DNA of 64,000 bases from Ophioderma brevispina. Lineage: Eukaryota > Echinodermata > Ophiuroidea > Amphilepidida > Ophiodermatidae. Location of the stretch: NCBI GenBank assembly GCA_023653785.1, contig JAMKCH010041248.1:62001-126000 (forward strand), read 5' to 3'. The translations under genes were made by a program, and so were the position numbers. The stretch's first letter is position 1. Every line of letters begins with the position of its first letter. The notes under the pieces are model-generated. The model ran no database searches. It was not told the DNA's origin and saw only the letters and a list, made by a program, of their open reading frames with translations. Below, one piece after another: positions 33,401 to 45,541 of the stretch.

Positions 33401-35909
33401 AGTATCAGATGACTGTCCTTGTATAATATCGTATCGCTTGTCCTGTTTCCCTTTTAGCATTGCTGTCATCCTCCCCTCTTGTCCTAGTCTGTCTGTCCTT
33501 TTTTGTGTCCCTGTCTCGTAACTTTATTTGCGTTAGGATGCCTGCATCTCGATCCTACCCACTGTAAAAGTTTTTATTCTATGTTCTTGATAATATGGTT
33601 TCGACCATTTCCATTCTCTCAAAAATTTTACTCTCAAAATTTCCTTTTGTTCTGCATGTCCAATTTTACATCCTACCAGGCCATATATTTTTTTTTTCTG
33701 TTTTTTTCTCTGAACGAGGGCATTGCATTACCCGCTCTGCGTTTTACAGTGTCCTCGTCCGTAAGTTTTATGTACAGATTAAAAATATCATGTTTATATT
33801 TTGTATTTCAATTATATGTTTTCCCAGTTAATTTCGCACTTTGTTTAAAAATTGATTTTAATAAACCAAGACAATTGGAAGTCGGTCCTAAAATTTAATC
33901 GCGTAGAAACGCAAAAACCAATTAAATTTTTCGGTAAACGGATCTGTATTTTTTGTGTCATTGTATTTCAACTTTAGGTGTCATTGATTTTTCGTCCAAT
34001 TGCTCTTCGAATTCGTCCGTCAATATCAAGACCGCGTATTAAAAAAAGCAATTTCGTCGTTTTTCATTGATATCATTATCTCTCTTTCAATTTAGTCACT
34101 GGTAGCGCTATTTATTAAACATTAACTATGTCTTTTGAAAATGTTTTTTTCTCCAATTTAATCTTCAAAACGTGCAAATTTCTGCTTTCCCCTTTTTTTA
34201 AGTCTTTTCCTGAAAATTAACTCAAATGTGAATTACCAAAATTTGTTTAATAAGGAAACATCTAACATTTTCAATTCTATATAAAGAAAAGGAATCTTGA
34301 ATCTTTAAAAATATTATGTTTATTATTTGTTTACATTTTTTAAATTTTGAATTTTTATGATTTGACTATTTTTGCTTAACCCGTTTTAATCAATGGCAGA
34401 TTCTACCCTTATGACCAACCCACATAGGATAGAAGTTTTCTTAAAATACGCATATGAAACCCCACCCGCACCTTTTTAAGTTAGACGAAGGCTGCTTTTT
34501 ACAGGCAACTATTATGGGATATATGGCCTATAAAGTGAGAACCAATCACAAAATAAACACTTTATTTCATTTACTGATACCGACGAGATAATATAAAGGA
34601 CAAGATTCTTAAAATCATTATAAAAGCTAAATAGCTTTTCTATTCAGTAGTCATCGAGTGGGACGAATGTGTCCACGGATTTGACGAATATCACTGACAC
34701 AACATTCTGAAATACAATTGACACAAAATGAACACAGTTACTGAAGTTAAATGGTTTTGCCGTTTCGCGATCACATTTTAGGACGAAATCCAATTGTCTG
34801 TTTAGTTAAAATCAATGACACAAGTGCGAAAATTAACTGGGAAAAACCTATATTAATCCTGTCGTATTGCCCAGTACCTGTATAAATAATGTTGATGGAC
34901 TATAAACGAAAATGAATGATTTTTTAACAATGCTCAAAAAAGGGTTAATAAACAATAGTTAACTGATGTGCATGCAAATTGGAGGCGGGCTGAACCTTCC
35001 TCACTATGCCCGAAGAGCGATGGGCAGTAGCCCTCCTGCTGAGAGGGGATTATCGCATTACCTCAACCCGGTAAATTGGATCACGGGGGATTTATAACAA
35101 ACGGCGCCAGTGGACGGGTCTTTGAAACTACAAAGGTGTTGTGGGCCTCCTATTACTGGTCATGGTATAACTTGGTCTTATGAGATAATTCCAACTGGTT
35201 ATTGTCCTTGGACCAGATTTCAGGCCACGAATCTCACGCGTGCTGAGTGATGTATGGCAGCTTCTGCTGAGAAGGTGATTATCGCATTAGCTTAAGCCGG
35301 TAAATTGGATCATGGCGAGCTTTAATAACAAAAGGCGGAAACGTAATAGGGCCTTTGGAAACTAGGATTGGTGTAGGGGGGCGCGGGGGCGGGGGGGGGG
35401 TGACTTGGCATGGGCCCGTTTCTTTTTGCCGGGGTCCTTTATTCTCGAGTCCATGATCGAACCCAGTGGTAGCGGTGATATTGAAGAAAAACTGTACACC
35501 CAAACTGCGTACATTCGCCGAAAGTTGTGACCCCTGTCTGTACGGGTCTTTGGCATTATACTCTATTTCCATGTTTCGTTGCAGTTGATGGCAACCATTA
35601 GAAGAGGAAATTCTTTCAGGGGGGGGGAAATATACGAACACACATCAAACTCCGTCGTGTTGTGAAGCTCGGCTGTAGAACATAAGCGTGCTTGGTAATT
35701 TTGTGAGTGTATTTTTACAAATCTATGAAAAGTAAAGTGTACTTGTACACAACATTAATGTTGAAGGACCTGCAGGCAGGGGCGGCCAAGAATCCCAATT
35801 TCAGACGTCGCCATTGGTTAACACGTAAAGGCGAACTCTTGACTGAAATTCTGATTTTTATCTGTTGTCAGGAATATTCTTTATTCCACTACCATTGGAG
35901 TTGAAAGAC
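32665..35909. repeat. Tandem duplication, unit 1 (about 3.25 kb)
   Basis: Unit 1 begins near AATCTGCTTACAA and ends near ATTGGAGTTGAAAGACTC. It holds LINE RT remnants, a foldback of about 1.1 kb and a two-copy internal repeat (about 35015-35260 and 35260-35480, sharing GGTAAATTGGATCA and GATTATCGCATTA). The order is repeated in unit 2. Most differences between units are single-base indels. Confidence 0.85.
33765..34890. repeat. Foldback within unit 1
   Basis: TTCCCAGTTAATTTCGCAC (about 33821) is mirrored by GTGCGAAAATTAACTGGGAA (about 34826). The inverted similarity extends about 250 bases through GACAATTGGA, the CGCGA and AACGCAAAAACCA-like blocks, and TGTCATTGTATTTCA. Arms are about 33765-34030 and 34660-34890, with a loop of about 600 bases. 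An equivalent foldback occupies about 37020-38190 in unit 2. It is probably a non-autonomous inverted-repeat element. Confidence 0.75.
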
Positions 35910-38900
35910 TCCCGACTCTGCTTACAAGAATTTATTGATAAATTCAGTCAATCTCCCTCAATACCATTGCCCCATTGTTAGACTAGATTATCTAAGCGAT
36001 AGCCCCAAAGATAAAAAAATGTGGAGAACCCGTACAACCTCTTGGAAGGAATAATCCGCAAAACTTCCCGATTTGTTTTCCTTGACAAGATGGGAAAGAA
36101 GGTAACTGCCCCCTGCTGCTATTGCCTCCCACTTCAATGGAATTTTTCACGAATATTGGATCTTCCTCTTGCCGATAAATACCAACCACCGTGATCCTAA
36201 TTTTTTCATCCCCTTTTAAGCCTATCAAACACAACAAGTAGTATTTTTCTTACCCACTTCATCAGAACGAAATTGAATACTTTTAAACATTAAAAACAAG
36301 CACCACCACCGGTCATGATGGTATCAGCTCTATATCCTTAAGGCTAGCTGGCCGAAATAAATTCATTCTTGTACTATTTTCAATCGTTCTTATCACTGGT
36401 GTGGGTTTCCTTCAAAGCTCAAAATCGCTAATGTCATTCCTGTATCAAAGCCGGTGACTCCATTTTATTTAACAACTAATAGGCCTGATTTTCTATACTT
36501 CCAACTCTTTTCGAATTTCTTGGAAAAGGATTATGATAACATAATTTTTTTAAATTTTATTTCCAAACATACCTTCTTTGCTCCAACCCGTTTTGGAAAA
36601 AAAAATTGCGCCCAGGGACCACCGATATGCCATAAATGACTCTCCACCAAATTCAGAGGACTTTCATGTGTATAATAATTCTGTATCGCTGTCCTGTTTC
36701 CCTTTCAGCATTGCTGTCCATCTCCCTCCCCTCCTTGTCCTATTCCTGGCTGTCTTTTGTGTGTCCCTGTCTCGAACTTTATTTGCTTTAGGATGCTGCA
36801 TTCGATCTACCCACTGTAAAGTTTTTATTCTCATGTTCTTGATATAATGGTTCTACCTGTCCATTCTCTCACATTACTTTGTTATGCAAGTCCATGTTAA
36901 CATCCATACCAATGCCATATATTTTTGTTTCTCTGTTTTTTCTCTGAACGAGGGCATTGCGTTACACGACGCTTCTGCTTTTTAACAGTGTCTCGTCCTT
37001 AAACTTATTTATGTACAGATAAACATATATGCCATGTTTATATTTGTATTCCAATTATAGATAGGTTTGCCCAGTTAATTTCGCACTTGTTTTAGTGATT
37101 TTATTAAAACAGACAATTGGAATTCTGTCCTAAAATTTGAATCTGCGAGAAACGCAAAAACCAATTTTAATTTGTCGGTACTGATATTTATTTTTGTGTC
37201 CTTGTATTTCAACTTTGTGTCATTGATTTTTCCGTCCAATAGCTTACGAATTCGTCCTTCAATATCAAGACCGGCGGTATTAAAAAAAAAAACATTTCCG
37301 TCTTTTTTCATTGATATTCATTCATCTGTTCTCTTTCATTTAGTCACGTGTGTGTAGGGGGCCTGATTTTAATTTAACATTAAATATGGTTCTTCTTTTT
37401 GAAATGTTTTTTCTTCTCCATGTACTTTCACAACGTGCAAATTTCTGCTGTCTTCCCTGTTTTTTTTTTTTTTTTGAAGTCTTTTCCCTGAAAATTACGC
37501 AAATAGTGAATTTTTACCAAATTTGTTTAAATAAGGAAACATATACATTTTCAATTCGATATAAAGAAAAGGAATCTGATATTAAAAATATGTTAATGTG
37601 TATATTTTGTTTTAATTTTTGTAACTTTTGAATCTTTATGATTTTGACTATTTGGCTTAACCTTTTTAATCAATGGGCAGAATTCTTAACCCTTAAACCA
37701 CTCCACATAGATAGAAGTTTCTTCAAATAAGCTAGTGCAACCCCCACCCGCACTTTTTTCTTGTACGAAGGCGGCTTTTACAGGCACTATTAATGGGATA
37801 TATGGGCCTATAAGGTGAGAACCAATCACAAAATAAACACTTTAAATTTCATTTCTGAATTACCCACTAATATGAAAGACAAATTCTTAAAATCATTATA
37901 AAAGACTAAATTGGCTTTTTCCTATTCAGTCTTCATCGCCACTTGGGAGGACGAATTTGTCAACGGATTTGACTAAATATCAATGACACACATCTGAAAA
38001 TACAATGACACCAAAATGAACACCATTCTGAAAGTTCAAATCGGTTTTGTGCGCTTCTCGCGATTCACATTGTTTACTGACGAAATCCAATTGTCTGTTT
38101 TATTAAAATAATTACACATTTCGAATTAACTGGGAAAACCTATATTTCTCGCGTATCCTGTTCTATTGTCCGGTACCTGTATATAAATAATGTTGATGGA
38201 CTAATAAATAATCTGAATGATTTTTTAAAATCTTCAAAAAAGGGTTAATAAACAATAGTTTAAATGATGTCATCAATTTGAGGCGGCTGATTGCTGAATC
38301 TTCTCACTATGCCCCGAAGAGCGCTGGGTCGCCCTCCCCTGCTGAGAGGGTGATTATCGCATTTTCTTAAGCCGGTAAATGGGAAAAAAAATCACGGTGG
38401 GGATTTTTAAAACAAAAGGCGCAACGGACCGGTCTTTGAACTAGTGTGTTGTTGGTCCCCTATCTACTAGGTCCATGGTCAAACTGTCTTTATAGATAAT
38501 TCCAAGCTGTTATTGGTCCTGGACCATGATTTCGGCAAGAATCTCACGCGTGCTGAGTTATGTCTGTGGCAGCTCTCCTGCTGAGAGGTGATTATCGCGT
38601 AGCTTAAGAGTCCGGAAAAGTTTGGATCATGGTGGGATTTAATAACAACAGGCGGTAACGTAATAGGGTCTTTGAAAGTAGTGTGTTGTTGGTCCTTATA
38701 TCTCCTATGTCCATGATCGAACCCAGTGGTAGCGGTGTATATTGAAGAAAACTGTACACAAAACTGTGTACATTCACCGAAAGTTGTGACCCCTGTCTGT
38801 ACGGGTCTTTGGCATTATACTCTATTTCCATGGTTTCGTTGGCAGTTGATGTGAACTAATAGAAGAGAAATTCTTTCAGAATATACCGAACACACCATCA

Positions 38901-39183
38901 AAATCCGTCGTGTTTTGTGAAGCTACGGCTGTAGAAAATAAGCTTGCTTTGGTTGATTTTGTGATCCGTAATTTTTACAAATCTATGAAAGTACAGTGTA
39001 CCTTGTAACAACATTTAATGTTTGAAGGACCTGGCAGGACAGGGGAGGGCGGCCAAGAAATCCCAATTTCAGACGTCGCCATTGGTTTAACACGTAAAAG
39101 CAAAATCTTGACGAAAAATTCTGATTTTTTATATGTTGTCAAGGAATATTTTATTATTCCAATACAATTGGAGTTGAAAGAAT
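35910..39183. repeat. Tandem duplication, unit 2 (about 3.27 kb)
   Basis: It directly follows unit 1 and matches it end to end: GCTTACAAGAATTTATTGAT (35919) corresponds to 32684, GGTCCTTCAA-type LINE blocks to 33175, the foldback at 37020-38190, and CAGACGTCGCCATTGGTT (39070) to about 35802. Its end, CAATTGGAGTTGAAAGAATC, matches the unit 1 end. It could be a true duplication or an assembly artefact joining two haplotypes or read versions. Confidence 0.85.
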
Positions 39184-40799
39184 CAACTCCACTGGAAGGG
39201 TTATTACTGAATTTTTTTTTGTTTTAATAACGAACGGTCGTATGTAGGTCATGGGAACACCCATGACCAACCCACATCAAAGCACCCAAATTGGTCTATG
39301 GTTTGCACTCCGTATTGCTGTAATTTCTTCTAACATTTTTGGTGAATTGCTATAATGAATGAGGCTTAGCCGCCACCGCCTGTGGCATGATAAGCAGAGA
39401 GAAGCGCCCTCAATAGTTGTAACTAGGCTGATGAATTGTCATTTTGCGACATTGCATGTACATAAGACTCGGTTTCATGAGGTATTCATGCTTTCTTCTA
39501 AAATTGCCATAACAAGCTAAAAACATGAAAAAACTCCCAAATTGTAAGGGGGTTTGAGTTCTAAGTAGCAAACTATAAATAGTTCATACTACTTCAAAAC
39601 CACACTTGTATTTATATTCATGATATTATGCAACAAGCTTTTCATTGATGACAGAGTTACTATAACAGAAGTGGTCTTTTGTCTATGGTTCAAAGCTCAG
39701 GGAAAATCTGTTGGACTATTACACAATATACTATAATTCTTGTTTTGTTCATGAATAACAATACAAGTGACTTCTGGTATATAGTGTACTTTTGTGCTGG
39801 TAGAGTAAGCACAAAACTATTGGAATATATTCACTATGAGCTAATAAACCTCTTCCCATGGCGCAGCTCAATAGCTTTCATTCACCGGTGCATTTAGCAA
39901 ATACACCCTCTGTTTCTTAGTGCATGATTTACGATACCCAGAACATGCATGGTCAGCTGTTGTTAACAGGTGCACATCCAAGGCTACTGCCGGGGCTACT
40001 GAACTTAGCCCTTGGTAGATTAGCATGCCTTGCCTCATGGTGATTGGGGAGGTTTATGCTCTTCGTTTCTATTTTATGCCCCCTCGATGGAGAAATTGTT
40101 TAAAATGAACCCTCCCCACCCAAAAAAAAAACGGGAAAGCCACTTACAGGGTAGATAGATATTATCAATACACATTAGCATAATAAGTCTCTTTCCCGTT
40201 CTTGGGGGAAAGGGGTTGTATAATAAAAATTTGATTTCCCATTGAAGCCTACACTTAAAATTCCTCTAAAAGTGCCTTTTTCTTCGAAGTATGAACATTC
40301 GGATCAAAAAACTTCACATTTAAAGTTATATGATTTGTGAAAATGGGTACCAGATAACGCAATGTCAAAACTGAGGGCGCTTCTCTCCGCTTATCCTGCC
40401 AGGTCCTTTGTGCCCAAGCGTGGTCTGTCATGTTATTGTAGCTCAAAAGCCACGAAATTGTAGTGGGTCCAAGCGATCTCCCACACACTAACGGTAGTGT
40501 AAACGACCTTATGCACTATTAGTATTACAAATGTAGCCTTTGGGCCTTAATAATTAACCTTTATGTTAAATATCATACAAATTCTATCAATTATAGATAA
40601 ATTTACCAAACCTTTCAAGTGCTACTATAAATAAATCCTAATTTAAAAAAAAATCATCGCACTTTAATAAAAGCTGAGGGCGCACAATCAGTTCCTGTAA
40701 TATGCGTAGCGTTATCTGCAATTTGTACCGAAACATTCAAACACGCAGTTGTGTTGTTTTCCGCCAAGACACTGACCAAAACTGTAAGGAATACGAACA
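39184..40799. other. Upstream flank of the GPCR gene
   Basis: No gene recognised. It should contain the promoter and 5' leader of the GPCR, but no TATA box or other core element could be assigned with confidence. The minus frame at 40255-40488 is unlike known families. Confidence 0.45.
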
Positions 40800-41927
40800 A
40801 TGGATTCCAACTTTTCTAATGTAGATTTAGAAGAAAATGAAGCAGTCAAATCCGTTGCCTTCAATCTACCAGAGATTAATATCTTCTATGCCGTATTTCT
40901 CCCGTTTTTATGCCTGTTGATGATCACAGGAAATACAGCAGTTATTTTTGCTTTCATAAAAGAGCCGAGTCTTCAGGAAAAACCTAGCGATTTGCTCATT
41001 CTGAATCTATCAGTGACAGATCTCAGTCAAGGTTTACTTCTGTTGGTTTTTATAACTCCTCTATACGTATTAGGATACTGGCCTTATGGCGAAATCGGCT
41101 GCAAAGTATTTGCTGTTTTTGGTGATGTTACCGCACTTGCATCTCTAACTACACTGTGCTCAGTAAGCCTCGACAGAGTTCTGCTGGTTGCGATCGAGTA
41201 TCCACGGTATATGAAGTTTCAATCACGTTCTCTAATCAAAGTAACTATAGCATTTTGTTGGATAACCGCTTTAACTCCAATGATTCTTGAGATTGGCCTC
41301 TGGGAAAAGGCTAAAGAAATCAACCTCATCGCTTCACTTATTAATTTTGACTATATGTGTTTGTCTCCGGCGCGTCGAATTGAAGCATTCTCTCTTTTCT
41401 TTTTGGTGTTTTTCGTTTTATTACCAGTTCTACTTGTGATGGTTTTAAGTGCGCTTTTTCTGCTTTTCCTTCACCGGCGGTTGATGAAGACCAACCGGGT
41501 AGCTAGTAGCGCGGCAAGTGGAAGTCAAACAACACCAAACAACGCCCATACAGCAATGACATCTGTAAGGAACACAGCACCTACAATGAGCGCCAATGGC
41601 AGTAGACCTCCAGAAACATCTGGGACTGAAACCACAAGCGGGAAGTCAGAAAGCATGAAGAATAGGTACATAAAACCTGCAATAACCCTTGCTGTCCTGG
41701 TATTGGCAATGGCAATCTGTATGAGTCCTTACTGCTTGTATGCCATTGTAGGGGCATTCTGTCCTAGATGTGTGGCTGGAGTAAATTCCAAGGTTCTGTT
41801 TAGTCTCATTATCTTACAATATTGCAATTCATTGCTTGACCCGTTTCTTTACGCCATGACACAGAATAAGATCAAACGTTTTTATAAAGCTAAACTCCAA
41901 AACGTGTTTAACTTGACCACAACGTAA
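40800..41927 (+). CDS. Rhodopsin-class (class A) G-protein-coupled receptor
   Basis: An intact single-exon frame of 375 codons with seven hydrophobic segments. The short N-terminus has one glycosylation sequon (N4-F-S). Landmarks: GN at 44-45 (TM1); NLSVTD with D74 (TM2); C101 and C187, the likely extracellular disulfide; D125-R126-V127 in place of D-R-Y (TM3); W154 (TM4); P209 (TM5); C307-M308-S309-P310 in place of C-W-x-P (TM6); D347-P-F-L-Y351 (TM7); and a basic helix 8 (NKIKRFYK). Intracellular loop 3 is about 60 residues and Ser/Thr-rich. The position equivalent to the amine-binding Asp of TM3 (3.32) is G108, with D109 next to it, so a classical aminergic ligand is unlikely. It would sit in the plasma membrane and signal through G proteins. 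The ATG has an A at -4 and -3-like AACA context. The ligand cannot be named. Confidence 0.93.
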   Translation: MDSNFSNVDLEENEAVKSVAFNLPEINIFYAVFLPFLCLLMITGNTAVIFAFIKEPSLQEKPSDLLILNLSVTDLSQGLLLLVFITPLYVLGYWPYGEIGCKVFAVFGDVTALASLTTLCSVSLDRVLLVAIEYPRYMKFQSRSLIKVTIAFCWITALTPMILEIGLWEKAKEINLIASLINFDYMCLSPARRIEAFSLFFLVFFVLLPVLLVMVLSALFLLFLHRRLMKTNRVASSAASGSQTTPNNAHTAMTSVRNTAPTMSANGSRPPETSGTETTSGKSESMKNRYIKPAITLAVLVLAMAICMSPYCLYAIVGAFCPRCVAGVNSKVLFSLIILQYCNSLLDPFLYAMTQNKIKRFYKAKLQNVFNLTTT

Positions 41928-42410
41928 ACATAAATCTACAAAAACGATGCATAGTATTTCACCTAAACTCTACGGTAATGTAATGTAAGTGAATAATTGA
42001 TATTTAGCGTCAAGGCTTTCTCTCACCTTTTGCAATAGATCTAAATATTAATTATTTTAGTCTAAAATGACTTCAAATCGACAAATTTAAAGTGTTGGAC
42101 AGTATCAATAGTTATGACGTATTTGGAATCAGCTTTATTTTCTCGCCGGCAAACATCCATTCGGTTATAACAAAACACTCAATATTTGAAGCTCGAAGTG
42201 GCATCAAGACTTTGAGATCTGAGCGCGATTGATTGTGGTCCATATTTCCATGTAATTTGCTTGTGTTTTTAAAGGTATTTTTGAATCCATAGACTCGCCT
42301 CGTAAATTACCTGAAACAAGATATAATGTAAAATGTGTTTTAATTTTAGTTTCAGATTCTGTCTGGTTTGGAAAAAATGACAAAGTTTGTAATTCATTAC
42401 AGCATTTTAT
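41928..42410. other. 3' flank of the GPCR gene
   Basis: No canonical AATAAA lies within the first few hundred bases; the nearest poly(A) signal was not identified. No other feature seen. Confidence 0.4.
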
Positions 42411-42735
42411 ATTTTTTTTAGAATGGGAGGGCCTTATATGCATGATTCTAGCAGAATCTATGACGAAGCGAAATTCAATGCACGCGAGGATCAAGCAAAT
42501 GATACAACCCGAGAAAGTAAATTGGTAAATATTATATAGAAGCTCGGAGAAACTGGCGAGTACACAACTAAATAAAGACGTAAAATGCACGGTCTCGAAC
42601 CCGGACCTCTCGCTTTCTAGGCGTGAGATATTACCACTAGGCCACAGAGGACTGTTAGTGTGGATACCAGTGAACGAGCGCTAATGTACTTCAGTCTTTA
42701 TTGCAGAGTTTCAAGCGGCCGTAATTATATTTTAT
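42411..42735 (-). mobile_element. tRNA-derived SINE, copy 1 (empty site)
   Basis: On the minus strand TGGCCTAGTGG (box A, 42644-42634) and GGTTCGAGACC (box B, 42601-42591) stand at tRNA spacing, with CGC-CTAGAAA-GCG forming an anticodon-like arm between them. No 3' acceptor stem follows; instead an unrelated body continues to about 42411. This is the layout of a tRNA-derived SINE transcribed by RNA polymerase III. The sequence AATATTATATAGAAGCTCGG (about 42529-42548) is the uninterrupted form of the site that carries an insertion in copy 2. Confidence 0.8.
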
Positions 42736-44175
42736 ATTTTTTAAGAATGGGAGGGCCTTATATGCATGATTGTAGCAGAATCTATGACGAAGCGAAACTC
42801 AATTCAATGCACGCGAGGATCAAGTAAATGATACAACCCGAGAAAGTAAATTGGTAAATATTACAGCCTGTCTAAAAAAAATGGTACAATTAGAAAAAAA
42901 TTGGTTAAATATGAAATTTAAAAATAAGTCATTCTTACTTGACATAATATTAAAGAACAAAGACCAGGCTTTCCAATGGTGTTTGTTTCATCTCATTTGC
43001 TTTTGTCAATCCAGAGATATAATCAATTTAGTGCGATATACCAAAATCGATTTTGTGCCACTTTTATGCATGGGCAGAGTTGTTTCGCCCAGCTATGCCA
43101 TGCTGTCTTGGAGCTCACAAAAGATTGCAACTTGACAAAAAGAAACAAAACACAGATTAAATTTAGTAAACAAAGGAAGTCTAGTTTTATCGACACAAGC
43201 TAGTTTTAATAGTCAACATAATCAGTTCAATTGTAAAACTCTTCTTTTCAATAACAAACAATACAAATATTTATTGCACGTCAATGAAATGGAGCTTTGA
43301 ATTTATTACAAGATTGGTATTCCATTAAATTCATGCCAGAAGGAATGTAATTGCAATCAAATTAAACACTCCAAATCCAAAGAAATGGTTTACAATATTG
43401 CACTATCTTTGCATTTTCTAATTGTTGAAGTCAATAAAAATTCGAATTTGGAAGCAAAGTATCAAAGTGGTGGTAGGAATTTGTGTTTCATGATACTTCA
43501 AGACCATAGAAACTCTCCTCCAGGTTGCTGTACGCTGGCTGTACACTCATGGTTCTCTTCTGACAAACAACAGAATGTCGAATGTTATTCACTTTATCTT
43601 AAAGCCAGAACTTACTGATCATAACTTCCACCATTACGTAACTGTTTTCGTATCTTTTAGAGTTTCTTTATGAAGTTAATCCCTTTTTAAAGAATTGCAT
43701 ATCTGTGCAAGTGTGAAAACTTATGTTTAACTAATTCGTTCACCGTTTTCACTCAACCAGAAAGTGGCACAAACTCGATTTTTGTGTCGCGCAGTAAACT
43801 GGAGTTATCTCTCGATTGAAATAAGCAATTGAGATGAAACAAAAAATCCTGGAAAGCCTGGTTTATTCTTTTGAATGTGATATACAAAACAACTTACTTA
43901 TGTTGAGATATAATATTGAAAAAAAAATCGGTTTTTGATTGTACCATTTTTTGAGACAGGCTGTATATAGAAGCTCGGAGAAACTGGCGAGCACAGAACT
44001 AAATAAAGACGTAAAATACACGGTCTCGAACCCGGACCTCTCGCTTTCTAGGCGTGAGATATTACCACTAGGCCACAGAGGACTGTGTTAGTGTGGATAC
44101 CAGTGAACGAGCGCTAATGTACTTCAGTCTTTATTTCAGAGTTTCAAGCGGCCGTAATTATATTTTATATATAAT
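42736..44175 (-). mobile_element. tRNA-derived SINE, copy 2, split by an insertion
   Basis: This tandem copy of the preceding SINE has box A at 44075-44065 and box B at 44032-44022. Identity to copy 1 is high by eye. Its body is interrupted at 42864 by a 1.1 kb inverted-repeat element. The tandem junction near 42736 shares TATATTTT-type sequence. Confidence 0.8.
42864..43963. mobile_element. TA-flanked inverted-repeat DNA transposon, 1.1 kb
   Basis: The termini are CAGCCTGTCTAAAAAAAATG and, as reverse complement of the right end, CAGCCTGTCTCAAAAAATGG. Weaker inverted similarity extends about 150 bases and includes CCAGGCTTTCCA and TTTGTTTCATCTCA. TA stands on both sides (42862-42863 and 43964-43965). 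The adjacent SINE copy has a single TA at the same position, so the duplication is directly demonstrated. TA target use is typical of Tc1/mariner-type transposases. No transposase frame was recognised; it is probably non-autonomous. Confidence 0.88.
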
Positions 44176-44305
44176 TACAGCATTATTACAATAATGTAGA
44201 AAATGGGACACCGTGATTTATATAAGTGCCCAATCCCATTACAGGCGAGCGTAAAAACCAGTACAGACCAGTTCTGTGAATGACTTAGTCGTGACACCAT
44301 AGTAT

Positions 44306-44473
44306 ATCCCTAACGTCTCTAGAGGTAAATCTGACGATCACCGCAAAAAAAGGGAGGTAGCTTTATTTTTCTTGTTACATCTAGGGGCAACTTCCCCCTA
44401 CAACAAGGCAGGAGTCGGCCGCTCCGTGATTTTTGAAAGGTGCAATTAAATGCAGTTAAGGGACGTTAGGGAT
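44306..44473. mobile_element. Small MITE-like insertion, 168 bp
   Basis: Perfect 12-base inverted ends, ATCCCTAACGTC and GACGTTAGGGAT, enclose sequence absent from unit 2, where CCATAGGATATACATACATGTC runs through the site in essence (first part CCATAGGATATACAT). The target duplication is not clear. Confidence 0.6.
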
Positions 44474-44486
44474 GTCTTTTCGTTAA

Positions 44487-45541
44487 GGGGAGGGTTATCC
44501 CGCTATTTCTGGAAATTTTGAGGAGCGATTTCAGATATTTCTCAAAATGTCACCTATACATATCATATACCACCATGTAGGCCTTGACCTGAGCTTTAAA
44601 AATCGGTATTAATTTTCACCTTGTTGTCATGGCAACCATGCTAGGCCTGTGATTGGCTAAATTTTTGAACAAACGTAACTCAAACACCGTTTGATGTACA
44701 TTAATGGGGTTTGGGGAGAATGTTCGCTGAGACATTCCGGAGGAAACCATGTTCTCGGATTTTTGAATTGGTTGCCATGGCAACCGTGAACCAGCCAATA
44801 AGCACTTTTTACTGAATAACTTAAAAACAAAGGGGAAATTCAAAAATCGGAAGACATGGTTTTCTAGAGCTTAGTCTTCTTAACATCTGTGCCAAATTTT
44901 ATTCCTATACCATTTTTCGTTTTCTAGTTACGTTTGTTTGAAAATTGCTATTTTGCGCTTTTTTACGAACTGAGATATAGGCCTTTAAAGTTTGTACAAC
45001 GTTGAGGGCGCTATTTATACGAATTATGTAATTATTTTGCATTGTTTATGTGTAGTAGTAATTATCATAATTTTTAATCAAAGTTTGGTTGAAAAAGATG
45101 CATTAATTACTTTGTTATTAATTTTTAAAATAATTTTGCTAAATATAGCAGGGTGAGGAAATAAAGAAGTACATAAGAAATGTATCGCAGTATGTTAAAA
45201 GTGAGCTATATTTAATCGTTATCATTTTATTTAACAATTCAATACAAGACTTTAAAAAGAAACACAATCCACAGCCTATAATTATTTTTTGAAAAATATT
45301 GTTAATTATCACTGGTTGAAATTAATAATACATACAAAGTATTCATGACAAAATGCTTTTTGCCAAGTTTTTTTGTCGCCTCCGATACTTGATCAGTCGT
45401 ATCTTCGGAACCGAGAGTCGGATTTTAGTCAAATAAAAAGTATTTCAAAGCTAAGACTTTACCGCATATGGCTGTTACAATATCTCACTTTTTGCAGTGG
45501 AAACAAATGTTCCCATTAGCAGCGGGATAACCCCCCCCCCC
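44487..45541. mobile_element. TTAA-flanked element, 1055 bp
   Basis: TTAA stands at 44483-44486 and 45542-45545. The inner ends are GGGGAGGGTTATCCCGCT on the left and AGCGGGATAACCCCCC on the right, inverted repeats of about 18 bases. The second repeat unit has GTCTTTTGGTTAAGACACGA (45778-45797) with a single TTAA, the empty site. TTAA target duplication is the hallmark of piggyBac-type transposition. No transposase frame was found, so it would depend on a transposase encoded elsewhere. Confidence 0.85.

Noticed and set aside
33503..33898. 131-codon plus frame
   Set aside because: It lies in the duplicated LINE/foldback region, and its counterpart in unit 2 is not preserved as a frame.
42591..42652. 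Possible tRNA gene
   Set aside because: Boxes A and B are present, but no matching acceptor stem follows; the copy is tandem and continues into a SINE body.
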